Part shown: positions 7,967 through 17,875 of the stretch, piece by piece | Numbering within the stretch: position 1 is the stretch's first letter | How the letters are laid out: every line of letters starts with the position of its first letter | Assembly (NCBI RefSeq): GCF_000482745.1 | Contig: NZ_KI519495.1 | Span: forward strand, 1 to 64,000 | DNA: 64,000 nucleotides | Reading direction: 5' to 3' | Origin: Oleidesulfovibrio alaskensis DSM 16109 | GTDB taxonomy: Bacteria > Desulfobacterota > Desulfovibrionia > Desulfovibrionales > Desulfovibrionaceae | Notes under the pieces: model-generated | What the model saw: the letters and a program-made list of their open reading frames with translations, nothing else | Databases searched by the model: none | What the model was told of the DNA's origin: nothing | Program-made: the position numbers and the translations under genes

Positions 7967-9196
7967 CTAAAAGCGGTATCCCAGCGTCATGCCCACAAGG
8001 TGAGCGTCTCCGTCTTTGAAGCGCACTCTGTTTTCACCGCCCATTGTGGTGGTCACACTGCCTGTGCGTTCCTTGATAAGCAGGTAGGTGTAGCTGAGGT
8101 CCAGCGTCCACGGCCCCTGATGTATGCCCACACCGCCGCTGAAAAGATGCCTGTCGTTGGCAGGCACCAGAAAATCAAGATAGTTTTCGTTGAGCGGCGA
8201 ATTGTCATAAACATAGCCGGCACGCAGGTCCAGCATCTCGTTAAGGGCATATTCAACCCCCACGTTAAACCGCCAGACATCCTTCCACTCGGTGGTTTTG
8301 TCCGTCGTTGCCACACTGGGGTTGTTATAATCGATGACCAGCTTGTCATAGCTTGTCCAGCCGGTACGTACCGCACCCGCTTCAATGCTCAGCCTGTCGG
8401 TGGGCATCACACATACCCCCAGAAAAAGCATGTCGGGCAGGTTCACGCTGCCGCGCGCATCGGTATCGCCCCAGTTGCTGAAAAGGGGGCCGGAACCGCT
8501 GAAATAGCCCGTGCCCTTCAGGTTCTGCTTGATGCCGGAACGCCAGCTGGCGCCCAGCGCAAGCCATTCCACAGGCTGATAGTGAATGCCCAGATTAATG
8601 CCGTAGCCTATGCTTTCGCCGTTCACACGGCCGTCCAGCCTGCCGCCGGCACCGGCTTCCACTATGTTTTTCTGCTCATAGTCAAACCACATGGCCTCAA
8701 TGCCAAAGGCGACCGAAAGCTTGTCGGTAAGTTTAAGCCCCATGACGGGGTTCACCGACAGGGACTGTATGCCCACATAATACAGCTGGTCTTTACCGAA
8801 CCAGTCTTTGGAATATTCATTACCCAGACCGAAACGGGAAAACACGCCGACACCGTAGTACAGCGCATCGTTGACCTGCCGCGTGGCGTAGGCATGAGGA
8901 ATGGCCCAGTAATTCTTTTTGGCGGAGACAGTTTCCTGCCCTTTCACTTCCACGGTGGCGCTGGGGTCTACCAGCGTCATGCCCGCAGCCATCTGAGTAC
9001 CCTTAAGCTGCGTAATCAGCGCAGGGTTGAACGCAATGGAAGAAGGACTGGCCTTGCGCGCAACCATGGCGCCGCCCAGAGCATTGCCGCGGGCGCTGAA
9101 TTCGTACATGGCAAATCCTGCGGCCCGGGCCGTGTGCGGAAGGCTGAGAAACATGCCCGAAAGAGCGAGACAACAGACTATGAAGAACCGTCGCAC
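7967..9196 (-). CDS. OmpP1/FadL/TodX-family outer-membrane transport protein
   Basis: This is a beta-barrel outer-membrane protein of about 409 residues, in the family that imports long-chain fatty acids or hydrocarbons. A signal peptide ends near the Ala-Arg-Ala junction. The mature protein begins AGFAMYEFSARGNALGGA, the typical FadL N-terminus with its Asn-rich hatch region. The strand ends in an aromatic residue (GYRF), as expected for barrel insertion. I chose the GTG at 9196 because GAGG sits six bases upstream and the reading begins directly with the basic signal-peptide head; an ATG at 9238 would add 14 residues. The substrate cannot be read from sequence. It is a single-gene unit. Confidence 0.88.
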   Translation of the reverse strand: MRRFFIVCCLALSGMFLSLPHTARAAGFAMYEFSARGNALGGAMVARKASPSSIAFNPALITQLKGTQMAAGMTLVDPSATVEVKGQETVSAKKNYWAIPHAYATRQVNDALYYGVGVFSRFGLGNEYSKDWFGKDQLYYVGIQSLSVNPVMGLKLTDKLSVAFGIEAMWFDYEQKNIVEAGAGGRLDGRVNGESIGYGINLGIHYQPVEWLALGASWRSGIKQNLKGTGYFSGSGPLFSNWGDTDARGSVNLPDMLFLGVCVMPTDRLSIEAGAVRTGWTSYDKLVIDYNNPSVATTDKTTEWKDVWRFNVGVEYALNEMLDLRAGYVYDNSPLNENYLDFLVPANDRHLFSGGVGIHQGPWTLDLSYTYLLIKERTGSVTTTMGGENRVRFKDGDAHLVGMTLGYRF

Positions 9197-9561
9197 TGAT
9201 AACCTCGATTGATGATGAATAACGTTGTGTAGCCGCAACCTCCGTCCGTGTTCCCCGTTCTTCGAATCAGTGCGTATGCTTCATTACAGTATTCAGTCGG
9301 AATCGGGAGCTTTTAGACTCTTTTGCCGGTAAACACAAGAACACGCCCGACCGGCCATGCGCAGCAGGCATAAGAAACAAAATCGCCTCTTCCGTTGTCA
9401 CGCCATGTGCAGCGCGACACGTCCCTTGCGGGTGCCGCCCGCACAAAACGCCCCGACGGACCTGTCACGGCTGCATTTACCGTCTGCCCCGAAGCGGCAT
9501 AAGAAAACCCCGCACAGGCGGGGCAGAGATCACGGGCCGTAACCGGAAAAAACACCTGCCG
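9197..9561. other. Intergenic region between the porin and the glycosyltransferase
   Basis: It contains the glycosyltransferase terminator (9501-9523) and should contain the porin promoter. No supported gene is visible. Confidence 0.5.
9501..9523 (-). terminator. Terminator of the glycosyltransferase gene
   Basis: A 6-bp GC stem (9508-9513 with 9518-9523) is followed on the minus strand by TTTTCTT. Confidence 0.8.
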
Positions 9562-11244
9562 TCAGCCGGCACCGCCTGTCATGGCCGCCAGCTCTCCCCG
9601 TGCCTCGCGGCTCAGCAGCGGGGCCACAGTCTGCAGCGCAGCCGTGAAATGACTGAAGCCGCAGTCTTCCACCGTCTGTTTAAGCTCTTTCAGACGCTCG
9701 CCGGAAAACTTTGCCTCCATCTTCATGTGGTTGCCCCACACATGCCCCCAGCCTGCCTCGCTCAGCGGCGCCTTGCGGCCGGTGTCCTGCCGGTGCACCA
9801 CACATACACGCCCGTCATACAGCACCCTGCCGCCGGCGTTCCATACCTGAATATCATGCTCGATATCATCCACCTGCGACGGCGAAAAACGAACATCGAA
9901 TTGCGGAACCCCCAGCCTGTCGCACAACCGCCTGTTGAACAGATGACAGCAGCCCATGACCGAAAGGCACGGACTGCGGTAGTCATACTGCCCCATATCC
10001 CAGAACAGCGGAGCGTTGTTTGTGAAGCGTATGAGCTTGTTACCCGCCTTGTAAAAGTTGCGCAGCACATACTGCACTGACGCGATGCTGCCGGGGTTGA
10101 CCACCTTGGGCCCCACCACCGCAGCCTGCGGGTATTCATCAAGCGACTGCATGTACATGCGCAGCCAGCCTTCGGGCAGCAGCACATCGTCGTCCAGATA
10201 CGCCACATAGTCCGCCTGCCGCATGGCAGGCAGCTGCCACAGCCAGTTGCGGGCCGCCGGGGCGCCCACATTCACCGGCAGATGGATAAAATCCACAGGC
10301 CTGCCGCAGGCGGCTTCCCGCGCGGCATCTTCCAGCTGACGCGGCGAAAACGCATCAGAACCGTTATTCAGCAGCGTGATGGATGCATTGCCTATATCGC
10401 TGTGCACAAGGCTGCGCAGCGTATCCAGAGTCACGTCAAATTTGTTCCATGTGTACAGAGCCACACTGACACTTCTGCCGCGGGCCACACTTTCAAAACC
10501 GGCAGGCGGTGCACCGCGCAATGTCTCCACCAGCCTGTACACCAGAAAAAACAAGGCAGGTTCGGCCTGCAGGGCATCACGCAGCAGAGCTATCCCCTGT
10601 TCTCTGTGCCCTTCACGCAGTGCCAGTTCCGCGCTCACATGCAGCGACACAGGGCCGGGTACGGCAAGTGACAACAGCTCGCGGCACAGCTCCGGACGGT
10701 TCATGCTCAGCGCGCCCCACGCAAAAAACGGCGCCGCTATGCCGCCTTCCGGAGTCTGCACAAATGCCCGTGCCGCCTGTTCAAAAAAAGCACCGTTGCC
10801 TATTTCCCACAGAATACCCGCGCAGGTGAACCGGTAAGCCGGAGAATCACCGTACAGCGCGCCGTGCAGCAGCTTTTCGTCATCTTTTTCCAGCGCGGTG
10901 GTCCGTTGCAGCACATCGCCCATATACACGGCAGGGCCGGAATCGAGCACATCGCGCACAGCACACAGCCAGCGCATGTACACTTCGGAAGCCCGCTGTC
11001 CCGCGCACAGCGAAGCCACCACCCCCCGCAATGCCGAATCAAAGGGATTCAGCAACAGGGCCTGACGCAGCAGCCCTCTGGCAAGTGCCATGCGCTGCAT
11101 ACCCTCCTGCGGCGGCTGAGCCTGCAGGTCACGCAGCAAATGGTCGGCCATCTGCATGGCCAGTGCGGGATCGGTATAACCGTTGGTCAGATGCTGCCTG
11201 CGGAAAAGAGAGGTCATCAAATCGCGTTCCGGCGCGTTGCGCAT
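9562..11244 (-). CDS. Family 2 glycosyltransferase with helical-repeat N-terminal region
   Basis: This 560-residue cytoplasmic protein probably transfers a sugar to a surface glycan or glycoprotein. The first 280 residues are helical and TPR-like (pairs such as ALREGHREQGIALLRDALQ). The second half is a GT-A fold, with VALYTWNKFDVTLDTLRSL at the nucleotide-binding start and YLDDDVLLPEGWL carrying the metal-binding DXD motif. A later CLSVMGCCHLFNR segment and acidic QVDDIEHD may supply the catalytic base. The start at 11244 follows AGGA. It is not in a recognisable polysaccharide cluster, so the acceptor is unknown. Confidence 0.85.
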   Translation of the reverse strand: MRNAPERDLMTSLFRRQHLTNGYTDPALAMQMADHLLRDLQAQPPQEGMQRMALARGLLRQALLLNPFDSALRGVVASLCAGQRASEVYMRWLCAVRDVLDSGPAVYMGDVLQRTTALEKDDEKLLHGALYGDSPAYRFTCAGILWEIGNGAFFEQAARAFVQTPEGGIAAPFFAWGALSMNRPELCRELLSLAVPGPVSLHVSAELALREGHREQGIALLRDALQAEPALFFLVYRLVETLRGAPPAGFESVARGRSVSVALYTWNKFDVTLDTLRSLVHSDIGNASITLLNNGSDAFSPRQLEDAAREAACGRPVDFIHLPVNVGAPAARNWLWQLPAMRQADYVAYLDDDVLLPEGWLRMYMQSLDEYPQAAVVGPKVVNPGSIASVQYVLRNFYKAGNKLIRFTNNAPLFWDMGQYDYRSPCLSVMGCCHLFNRRLCDRLGVPQFDVRFSPSQVDDIEHDIQVWNAGGRVLYDGRVCVVHRQDTGRKAPLSEAGWGHVWGNHMKMEAKFSGERLKELKQTVEDCGFSHFTAALQTVAPLLSREARGELAAMTGGAG

Positions 11245-11396
11245 AATCGTTGTCCTGTCTGTAGGTCTGGCGGGGCGTCACTTTCTGCCGGTATCCGTAC
11301 GGCAGGATAAAAAAAGCAAAAAATGTTCCGCAACAGGCGCAGCGCGGCATGCACACACAGCACTCCACAAAAAAATCACTGCCCGTCCGCGGTGCA

Positions 11397-11927
11397 TCAG
11401 TACAGTTCTTTCACGCCTTCATCACGGGCCAGAGTCTGCCCTTCCTGCGACAGTTTTTCACGCCGCCGCTCTTCGCGCCGCACCTCGCGCCGCATGAGGG
11501 CTTCGCGGTTACGGCGGTGCTGCTCGGGCGTTTCCAGTATCAGGCCCGGCACTGCAGTCGGTCTGCGGTTTTCATCCATGGCCACAAATGTCAGGTATGC
11601 CGAAGCAGCATGCCGCACCTCGCCCGTGAGCAGGTTTTCAGCCTCCACACGTACCCCCACTTCCATGGACGTATTACTGACCATGTTCACGCTGGCCTTC
11701 AGCACCATAAGCTCTCCCACATGTACGGCAGCCTTGAATTCCATCCTGTCGATGGACGCGGTGACCACCGTGCGGCCTCTGGCGTGGCGCATGGCCGCCA
11801 CGGCACCGGCAAGATCGATATGCTTCAGAATGGTGCCGCCGTGGATGTTGCCGGCGGGGTTGGCATCCTGCGGCAAGCCTCTGTGCGTCATAATGGTATC
11901 GCTGTCGCTCACCTTACGATCATTCAT
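11397..11927 (-). CDS. Hotdog-fold acyl-CoA thioesterase (YciA/BACH-like)
   Basis: This 176-residue cytoplasmic enzyme is predicted to hydrolyse acyl-CoA. The core has the family hallmark PQDANPAGNIHGGTILKHID, with the catalytic Asn/Asp region, followed by VTASIDRMEF and VGELMVLKASV. GGAGGT five bases before the ATG at 11927 defines the start. The last 45 residues form an unusually charged Arg/Glu-rich tail, probably a helix or coiled coil, which ordinary YciA proteins lack. The neighbours on both sides are unrelated by function, and kdsD upstream has its own terminator, so this is likely a single-gene unit. Confidence 0.88.
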   Translation of the reverse strand: MNDRKVSDSDTIMTHRGLPQDANPAGNIHGGTILKHIDLAGAVAAMRHARGRTVVTASIDRMEFKAAVHVGELMVLKASVNMVSNTSMEVGVRVEAENLLTGEVRHAASAYLTFVAMDENRRPTAVPGLILETPEQHRRNREALMRREVRREERRREKLSQEGQTLARDEGVKELY

Positions 11928-12031
11928 AATATACCTCCGGTATCCTGCCGGCAGCGCGGCCTGCATACGGTGCACGCGCCCGCAGACAACAGGGTATGCA
12001 CCGCCGCAGCCGCGTCCCGTACACAGCATAC

Positions 12032-12058
12032 AAAAACGGCGCACCGCGGTGCGCCGTT
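12032..12058 (-). terminator. Terminator of kdsD
   Basis: A 24-base perfect palindrome at 12035-12058 is followed on the minus strand by a T run (12036-12032). It lies just past the kdsD stop. Confidence 0.88.
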
Positions 12059-12075
12059 ACCATGCCACGGGCCTG

Positions 12076-13080
12076 TCAGCGCGAAAATTTAACTCCGCCC
12101 TTGCCCAGCAGGTCATGCAGGTGCACAACCCCCAGCAGCAGTCCGTCATCACCGGTGATGGGCAGCACGGTGATAGCTTTTTCTTCCATCATATCAATAA
12201 GCTGCGCCACTGAAAATTCTTTTCTGGCGGTCAGCGGACTGCGTACCATCACATTGGCCACCGGCGATGCGGTTTCCACGCCCGCCTCGCGGCAGACCAT
12301 GCGGCGCACGTCGCCGTCCGTCAGAATGCCCGACAGGCGCCCCTGACCATCCGTCACCAGCACAGTGCCCAGCCGTCCCTCGTCCAGCACGCGCAGCGCT
12401 TCTCCCGTCCGCACGGTCTCGCGCACCACGGGCAGGTTTTCGGTATGCATCAGACTTTCCACCCGCATACTCAGCCGGTGCCCCAGCGAACCGCCCGGAT
12501 GAAACCGCAGAAAATCATTTTCAGTAAATGATTTCCAATGGATAAGACATACAGCAAGGGCGTCGCCCATGGCCAGCACAGCCGTGGTGGAGGCAGTGGG
12601 CGCAAGATTGAGCGGGCACGCCTCGCGGCGGACGCCGGTATCAAGCACCACATCGGCACTCTTTGCCAGCGTGGACTCCAGTCCGCCTGTCATGGCGATA
12701 AGCGAAGCCCCCAGACTGCGCAATGCGGGCAGAATGGCGTTCAGTTCGTCAGTCTCGCCGGAATTGGATATGGCGATGATGACATCATCACTGCGCAGCA
12801 TGCCCATGTCGCCGTGCGCACCTTCCACAGGGTGCAGAAAAAAAGCGGGAGTTCCTGTGGACGACAGCGTGGCCGCCAGTTTGCGGCCCACCAGGCCGGA
12901 TTTACCCAGCCCGGTAATGACAACGCGGCCCGTGCAGCGTGCCATCAGTGTCAGCGCATCCACAAAACCGCCGTTCAGTCTGTCGCGCATGGCGGCAATG
13001 CCTTCAATTTCAATATCCAGCACCTCGCGCGCCAGCGGAATCCAGTCCGTGCGGCGGGTGCATTGTGCGTCCTGAGTCAT
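12076..13080 (-). CDS. kdsD: D-arabinose 5-phosphate isomerase (KpsF/GutQ family)
   Basis: The enzyme converts ribulose 5-phosphate to arabinose 5-phosphate, the first step to KDO for lipopolysaccharide. At about 334 residues it matches the family length. The N-terminal half is an SIS sugar-isomerase domain with VITGLGKSGLVGRKLAATL, the HPVEGAHGDMGM segment with the catalytic His, and ISNSGET. Two CBS domains follow. The ATG at 13080 gives a normal N-terminus, although its ribosome site is weak. Terminators lie between it and purF upstream, and after its own stop, so it is transcribed alone. Confidence 0.93.
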   Translation of the reverse strand: MTQDAQCTRRTDWIPLAREVLDIEIEGIAAMRDRLNGGFVDALTLMARCTGRVVITGLGKSGLVGRKLAATLSSTGTPAFFLHPVEGAHGDMGMLRSDDVIIAISNSGETDELNAILPALRSLGASLIAMTGGLESTLAKSADVVLDTGVRREACPLNLAPTASTTAVLAMGDALAVCLIHWKSFTENDFLRFHPGGSLGHRLSMRVESLMHTENLPVVRETVRTGEALRVLDEGRLGTVLVTDGQGRLSGILTDGDVRRMVCREAGVETASPVANVMVRSPLTARKEFSVAQLIDMMEEKAITVLPITGDDGLLLGVVHLHDLLGKGGVKFSR

Positions 13081-13155
13081 AAGTTCGGAATCCCTGTTAT
13101 GAGTTGCATCGCCTCCGGCCAGGGCTGTCGGATACACACCGGATGACGCTGCGAT

Positions 13156-13204
13156 AAAAAAAGCGCATGCGGGCACACCGTGTCCGGCACGGCAGCCCGC
13201 ATGC
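13156..13204 (-). terminator. Terminator of purF
   Basis: A 10-bp perfect stem (13165-13174 with 13195-13204) is followed on the minus strand by a T run at 13162-13156. The 20-base loop is itself partly self-complementary. Confidence 0.85.
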
Positions 13205-13218
13205 ACAATATGTCGTAT

Positions 13219-14607
13219 TTAGCAGCCGCACTCAAGGCACGACTTCAGATTTCCTTCGCACTGCAACGGGTAGCTGCCGGTAAAGCATGCCAGACAATAG
13301 TCATCCGGCGTACTGACCGACTTGAGCAGCCCCTCTATGCTGATGTAATGCAGGCTGTCCAAACCGATAAAGCGTTCTATCTCTCTTACGGAATGGTTGG
13401 CCGCAATCAGTTCGCCCTTGGAGGCAAAATCAATGCCGTAGAAACACGGAAACTTGATGGGGGGGCAGCTCACGCGGAAATGCACTTCGCGGGCGCCCAG
13501 CTCCCTCAGTTTTTTCACGCGGGTGCGGATGGTGGTACCCCGCACGATGGAATCATCCACAATGATGATGCGCTTGTCCTTGATCATATCCTTCACAGGG
13601 TTGATCTTCACCCTTACGCTGTAATCACGCATATCCTGCGAAGGCTGGATAAAGGTGCGGCCCACATAGTGGTTGCGGATCATGGCATGCTCGTACGGCA
13701 ACCCCGACTGCTGGGCGTATCCCACGGCGCAGTATACGCCGGAATCGGGAAAGGGCATGACGAAGTCGGCATCCACCGGCGCTTCCGTGGCCAGCTGCTT
13801 GCCCATGGCTTTGCGGCAGAAGTAGACATTTTCTCCGAATACCATGGAATCGGGGCGGGCAAAGTAGATCAGCTCGAAGATACAGTGGTGGCGCTTTTTG
13901 CCCATATCCATATCATAGCTGTGCACCTTGCCTTTATCGATGACAATCATCTCGCCCGGCTTGACGGAACGGATAAGCTCCGCCTCCAGCAGATCAAAGG
14001 CGCACGATTCACTGGCAAAGACATGCGCGTCGCCCACTTTTCCCAGCAGCAAAGGACGAAAGCCGTGCGGGTCACGCACGGCTATCATCTTATCATTGGC
14101 CAGAATAAGCAGCGAATACGCACCGCGTGCCTCGCGGCAGGCAGCCATGACGGCTTCTTCGACAGTGCCTCCGTTCATGTGCTTGGCAATCAGATGGACA
14201 ATTACCTCGCTGTCGTTGGTCGTCTGGAAAATGGAGCCGCTTTCTTCCAGTCTGGAACGAAGCTCCACGGTGTTTACCAGATTACCGTTGTGGGCGATGG
14301 CTATATCCATGTTTTTATAGCGCACACGGAACGGCTGGGCATTGCGCAGCAGCGATGCGCCGGTGGTGGAATAGCGGGTGTGGCCGATGGCGATATCGCC
14401 TTTGAGTTCTTTGCTCAGATGCCGTTCATTGAACACTTCCGGCACCAGCCCCATGCCGCGTTCTTCACGCAGGGCCGAACCGTCCCATGTTACAATGCCC
14501 GCACTTTCCTGCCCGCGGTGCTGCAGCGCATACAGTCCGAAGTAGGTCATGCGGGCGGCTTCGGCATGGTTGTATATGCCGAAGACGCCGCAGTATTCAC
14601 GTTTCAT
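13219..14607 (-). CDS. purF: Amidophosphoribosyltransferase
   Basis: The enzyme makes phosphoribosylamine from PRPP and glutamine, the first committed step of purine synthesis. The 462-residue protein begins with a short propeptide (MKREY) before the nucleophile Cys6, followed by GVFGIYNH. The glutaminase domain includes GLYALQHRGQES and the ARYSTTG-like HTRYSTTGAS. The PRPP-binding loop is IIIVDDSIVRGTT. Near the C-terminus, cysteines (CLACF, SCLECGC) fit the Fe-S-containing Bacillus-type enzymes. It follows carB by four bases on the same strand, so purF and carB are probably cotranscribed. Confidence 0.96.
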   Translation of the reverse strand: MKREYCGVFGIYNHAEAARMTYFGLYALQHRGQESAGIVTWDGSALREERGMGLVPEVFNERHLSKELKGDIAIGHTRYSTTGASLLRNAQPFRVRYKNMDIAIAHNGNLVNTVELRSRLEESGSIFQTTNDSEVIVHLIAKHMNGGTVEEAVMAACREARGAYSLLILANDKMIAVRDPHGFRPLLLGKVGDAHVFASESCAFDLLEAELIRSVKPGEMIVIDKGKVHSYDMDMGKKRHHCIFELIYFARPDSMVFGENVYFCRKAMGKQLATEAPVDADFVMPFPDSGVYCAVGYAQQSGLPYEHAMIRNHYVGRTFIQPSQDMRDYSVRVKINPVKDMIKDKRIIIVDDSIVRGTTIRTRVKKLRELGAREVHFRVSCPPIKFPCFYGIDFASKGELIAANHSVREIERFIGLDSLHYISIEGLLKSVSTPDDYCLACFTGSYPLQCEGNLKSCLECGC

Positions 14608-14611
14608 GATA

Positions 14612-17600
14612 TTATTTTTCCCCGCATACGGGCGCTTCGGTGCTGCCCGCGTAGTATTCCTGCAGGCTTTTCACGGTAAGCCCGCAGCGGCGCTGCTCGG
14701 CAATGGCCCGCGCGATGGCGTGCGCACCGGATACCGTGGTGCTGTAGGGTACCCCGTACAGCAGCGTCGCCTGCCGGATGTCCTTGGAATCCTGAACAGT
14801 ACGCTTTCCGGAGGCGGTGTTCACCACCAGCGAAACCTCGCCGTTCTTTATGAAGTCCACAATGTTGGGTCTGCCCTCGTACACCTTGTACACAGGCGTA
14901 CATGAAACATTGTTTTCTTCCAGCAGCTTGCATGTGCCTTTGGTGGCCAGCACCTCAAACCCCAGACCGGCGAACACACGCGCCACTTCCACAACGTAGG
15001 GTTTGTCCTTGTCGTTGACGGAAATGAAGACCTTGCCTTCCTGCGGCAGTTTCTGTCCGCCGGCGATCTGCCCCTTCATAAAGGCTTCCTCAAATGTGCG
15101 GCCCATGCCCATCACCTCGCCCGTGGAACGCATTTCGGGGCCAAGCAGAATATCGACACCCGGGAAGCGCTTGAACGGGAAGACGGATTCCTTAACGGAG
15201 AAGTAGCCTCTGCGGCGCATGCTCCACGGGTCGAGTTCGCGCAGCGGCGTTCCCATCATCACCTGTGTTGCCAGACGGGGCAGCGGCACGCCCGTGGCCT
15301 TTGAAACAAAAGGCGCGGTGCGCGAAGCGCGGGGGTTGACCTCAAGGATGAACACGCGTCCGTCCTTGATGGCGAACTGAATGTTCATGAGTCCCACCAC
15401 CTTCAGCTCTGTTGCCAGCGCAACGGTCTGACGGCGGATTTCTTCCACAATATCAGCAGGCAGCGTGTGGGGCGGAATCACACAGGCAGAATCGCCGGAA
15501 TGAATGCCCGCCTCTTCGATATGTTCCATAATGCCGGCAACGTAGGTATCGCACCCGTCGGAAAGGGCGTCCACGTCAACCTCTGTGGCGTTTTCAAGAA
15601 ACTTATCGATAAGTATGGGATGCTCCGGAGCTTTGCCCACCGAGTTGGCAAAGTACGTCCGCAGCTGTTCCGCATCGTAAACCACTTCCATGGCACGCCC
15701 GCCCAGCACGTAGCTGGGGCGCACAACCACGGGATATCCGATGGTCTCGCTGGCTTTCAGAGCTTCTTCCAGCGACATCACGGTGTCGTTGGCAGGCTGC
15801 AGCAGATCCAGCTTCTGAATGAGCGCCTGAAAACGCTCGCGGTCTTCGGCACGGTCGATGGAATCGGGATGTGTACCCAGAATGGGCACACCGGCGCGCA
15901 TGAGCGGCACGGCGAGGTTCAGCGGTGTCTGCCCGCCGAACTGCACTATGACACCGTCCGGCTTTTCCGCTTCCACAATGTTCATGACATCCTCAAAGGT
16001 CAGCGGCTCGAAATACAGCCTGTCCGAGGTGTCGTAGTCGGTGGAGACGGTTTCGGGGTTGGAGTTGACCATGATGGACTGCACGTTCATATCGCGCAGA
16101 GCGAACGATGCATGACAGCAGCAGTAGTCAAACTCGATGCCCTGCCCGATGCGGTTGGGTCCGCCGCCGAAGATGATGACCTTTTTACGGTCTTCGGCCA
16201 CAAGCTCTCTGCCTGTTTCGTATGTGGAGTAATAATACGGCGTATAGGCTTCAAACTCGGCCGCGCAGGTATCCACCAGATAATAGGTGGGCCGGATGCC
16301 CATGGACTTGCGCAGATCGCGCACGGCGGATTCGGGCAGCTTCCACATTTCGGCAAGCTGTCTGTCGGAAAAACCGTATTCCTTGGCCCGCTTCATCAGC
16401 GACACAAGGTCGGGGTTCTCCGCCACCATGGAGTTTGCCAGCGCAAATCCCTTGAGGGCCGCTTCCATGTCCAGCACATCTTTGAACTGCCGCAGAAACC
16501 AGGGGTCGATGGCCGTGATTTCATACAGCTCTTCCAGCGTGAATCCGGCCAGCATGGCCAGACGCAGCCAGAATATGCGTCTGGAGTTGGGCGTGCGCAG
16601 CCGCGGCATGATGTCTTCACGCGCGGGCAGCTCTTCGCGGTAGTTGCCCCCGAAACCGGCAGCGCCCACTTCGAGCGAACGCAGGCCTTTCTGCAGGGCT
16701 TCCTTGAAGGTACGGCCTATGGCCATGGCTTCGCCCACGCTTTTCATGGCGGTGTTCAGTTCGTCGCGCGAACCGGGGAATTTTTCAAAGGTGAACCGCG
16801 GCAGCTTGATGACGCAGTAGTCGATGGACGGCTCGAACGACGCCATGGTCTCGCGGGTGATATCGTTGGGAATTTCGTCCAGCGTATAGCCCACTGCCAG
16901 CTTTGCCGCGATTTTGGCTATGGGAAAGCCGGTGGCTTTGGATGCCAGTGCGGAAGAACGCGACACACGGGGGTTCATTTCGATGACCACCATGTCGCCG
17001 TTTTCGGGGTTGATGCCGAACTGCACGTTGGAACCGCCGGTTTCCACGCCGATTTCACGCATGATGGCAATGGAGGCATCGCGCATCATCTGGTATTCGA
17101 CATCGGTCAGCGTCTGGGCAGGTGCCACGGTGATGGAGTCGCCGGTATGCACGCCCATGGGATCGATGTTTTCGATGGAGCACACGATGACGCAGTTGTC
17201 ATTGCGGTCGCGCATGACTTCCATCTCATATTCTTTCCAGCCCAGCACAGACTGTTCCACAAGGATTTCGCTCTGCATGCTGGCCGCAAGGCCCTGCGAA
17301 GCGATTTCCTCAAGGTCTTCCATGTTGTAGGCTATGCCGCCGCCGCTGCCGCCCAGAGTAAATGCGGGCCGCACAATAAGCGGAAAGGGCATTTCGGCGC
17401 CCAGCCTGCGCACGTCGTCCATGGTGCGGGCTATACCGCTGGCGGGCACTTTCAGGCCTATGTTGGCCATGGCCTGACGGAAAAGATCGCGGCTTTCCGC
17501 CTTGTTGATAACGTCACGGGTGGCGCCTATCAGTTCCACGCCGCACTCTTCCAGCACGCCTGTTTCGGCCACGGCAAGCGCCGTGTTCAGGCCGGTCTGA

Positions 17601-17875
17601 CCGCCCAGAGTGGGCAACAGCGCGCAGGGTCGCTCTTTGCGGATGATGGCGGCGACGGTTTCCGGTTCAATGGGTTCGATGTACGTCCGGTCGGCAAGAC
17701 CGGGATCGGTCATGATGGTGGCGGGGTTGGAGTTGACCAGCACCACCTCGTAGCCTTCTTCCTTGAGGGCCTTTACGGCCTGAGTTCCGGAGTAGTCGAA
17801 TTCGCAGGCCTGTCCGATGACAATAGGCCCCGAGCCGATGACCATAATACGCTTGAGGTCGGTCCGCTTTGGCAT
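14612..17875 (-). CDS. carB: Carbamoyl-phosphate synthase large subunit
   Basis: It makes carbamoyl phosphate for arginine and pyrimidine synthesis with the CarA glutaminase subunit, which is not in this window. The 1087-residue protein has the duplicated ATP-grasp architecture. The first half begins MVIGSGPIVIGQACEFDYSG and the second repeats IIFGGGPNRIGQGIEFDYCC. Both copies carry the metal-binding EMNPRVSRSSA and EVNPRASRTA segments. A C-terminal MGS-like allosteric domain covers about the last 140 residues. I chose the ATG at 17875 because the frame above it is not conserved-looking. purF follows four bases downstream. Confidence 0.97.
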   Translation of the reverse strand: MPKRTDLKRIMVIGSGPIVIGQACEFDYSGTQAVKALKEEGYEVVLVNSNPATIMTDPGLADRTYIEPIEPETVAAIIRKERPCALLPTLGGQTGLNTALAVAETGVLEECGVELIGATRDVINKAESRDLFRQAMANIGLKVPASGIARTMDDVRRLGAEMPFPLIVRPAFTLGGSGGGIAYNMEDLEEIASQGLAASMQSEILVEQSVLGWKEYEMEVMRDRNDNCVIVCSIENIDPMGVHTGDSITVAPAQTLTDVEYQMMRDASIAIMREIGVETGGSNVQFGINPENGDMVVIEMNPRVSRSSALASKATGFPIAKIAAKLAVGYTLDEIPNDITRETMASFEPSIDYCVIKLPRFTFEKFPGSRDELNTAMKSVGEAMAIGRTFKEALQKGLRSLEVGAAGFGGNYREELPAREDIMPRLRTPNSRRIFWLRLAMLAGFTLEELYEITAIDPWFLRQFKDVLDMEAALKGFALANSMVAENPDLVSLMKRAKEYGFSDRQLAEMWKLPESAVRDLRKSMGIRPTYYLVDTCAAEFEAYTPYYYSTYETGRELVAEDRKKVIIFGGGPNRIGQGIEFDYCCCHASFALRDMNVQSIMVNSNPETVSTDYDTSDRLYFEPLTFEDVMNIVEAEKPDGVIVQFGGQTPLNLAVPLMRAGVPILGTHPDSIDRAEDRERFQALIQKLDLLQPANDTVMSLEEALKASETIGYPVVVRPSYVLGGRAMEVVYDAEQLRTYFANSVGKAPEHPILIDKFLENATEVDVDALSDGCDTYVAGIMEHIEEAGIHSGDSACVIPPHTLPADIVEEIRRQTVALATELKVVGLMNIQFAIKDGRVFILEVNPRASRTAPFVSKATGVPLPRLATQVMMGTPLRELDPWSMRRRGYFSVKESVFPFKRFPGVDILLGPEMRSTGEVMGMGRTFEEAFMKGQIAGGQKLPQEGKVFISVNDKDKPYVVEVARVFAGLGFEVLATKGTCKLLEENNVSCTPVYKVYEGRPNIVDFIKNGEVSLVVNTASGKRTVQDSKDIRQATLLYGVPYSTTVSGAHAIARAIAEQRRCGLTVKSLQEYYAGSTEAPVCGEK

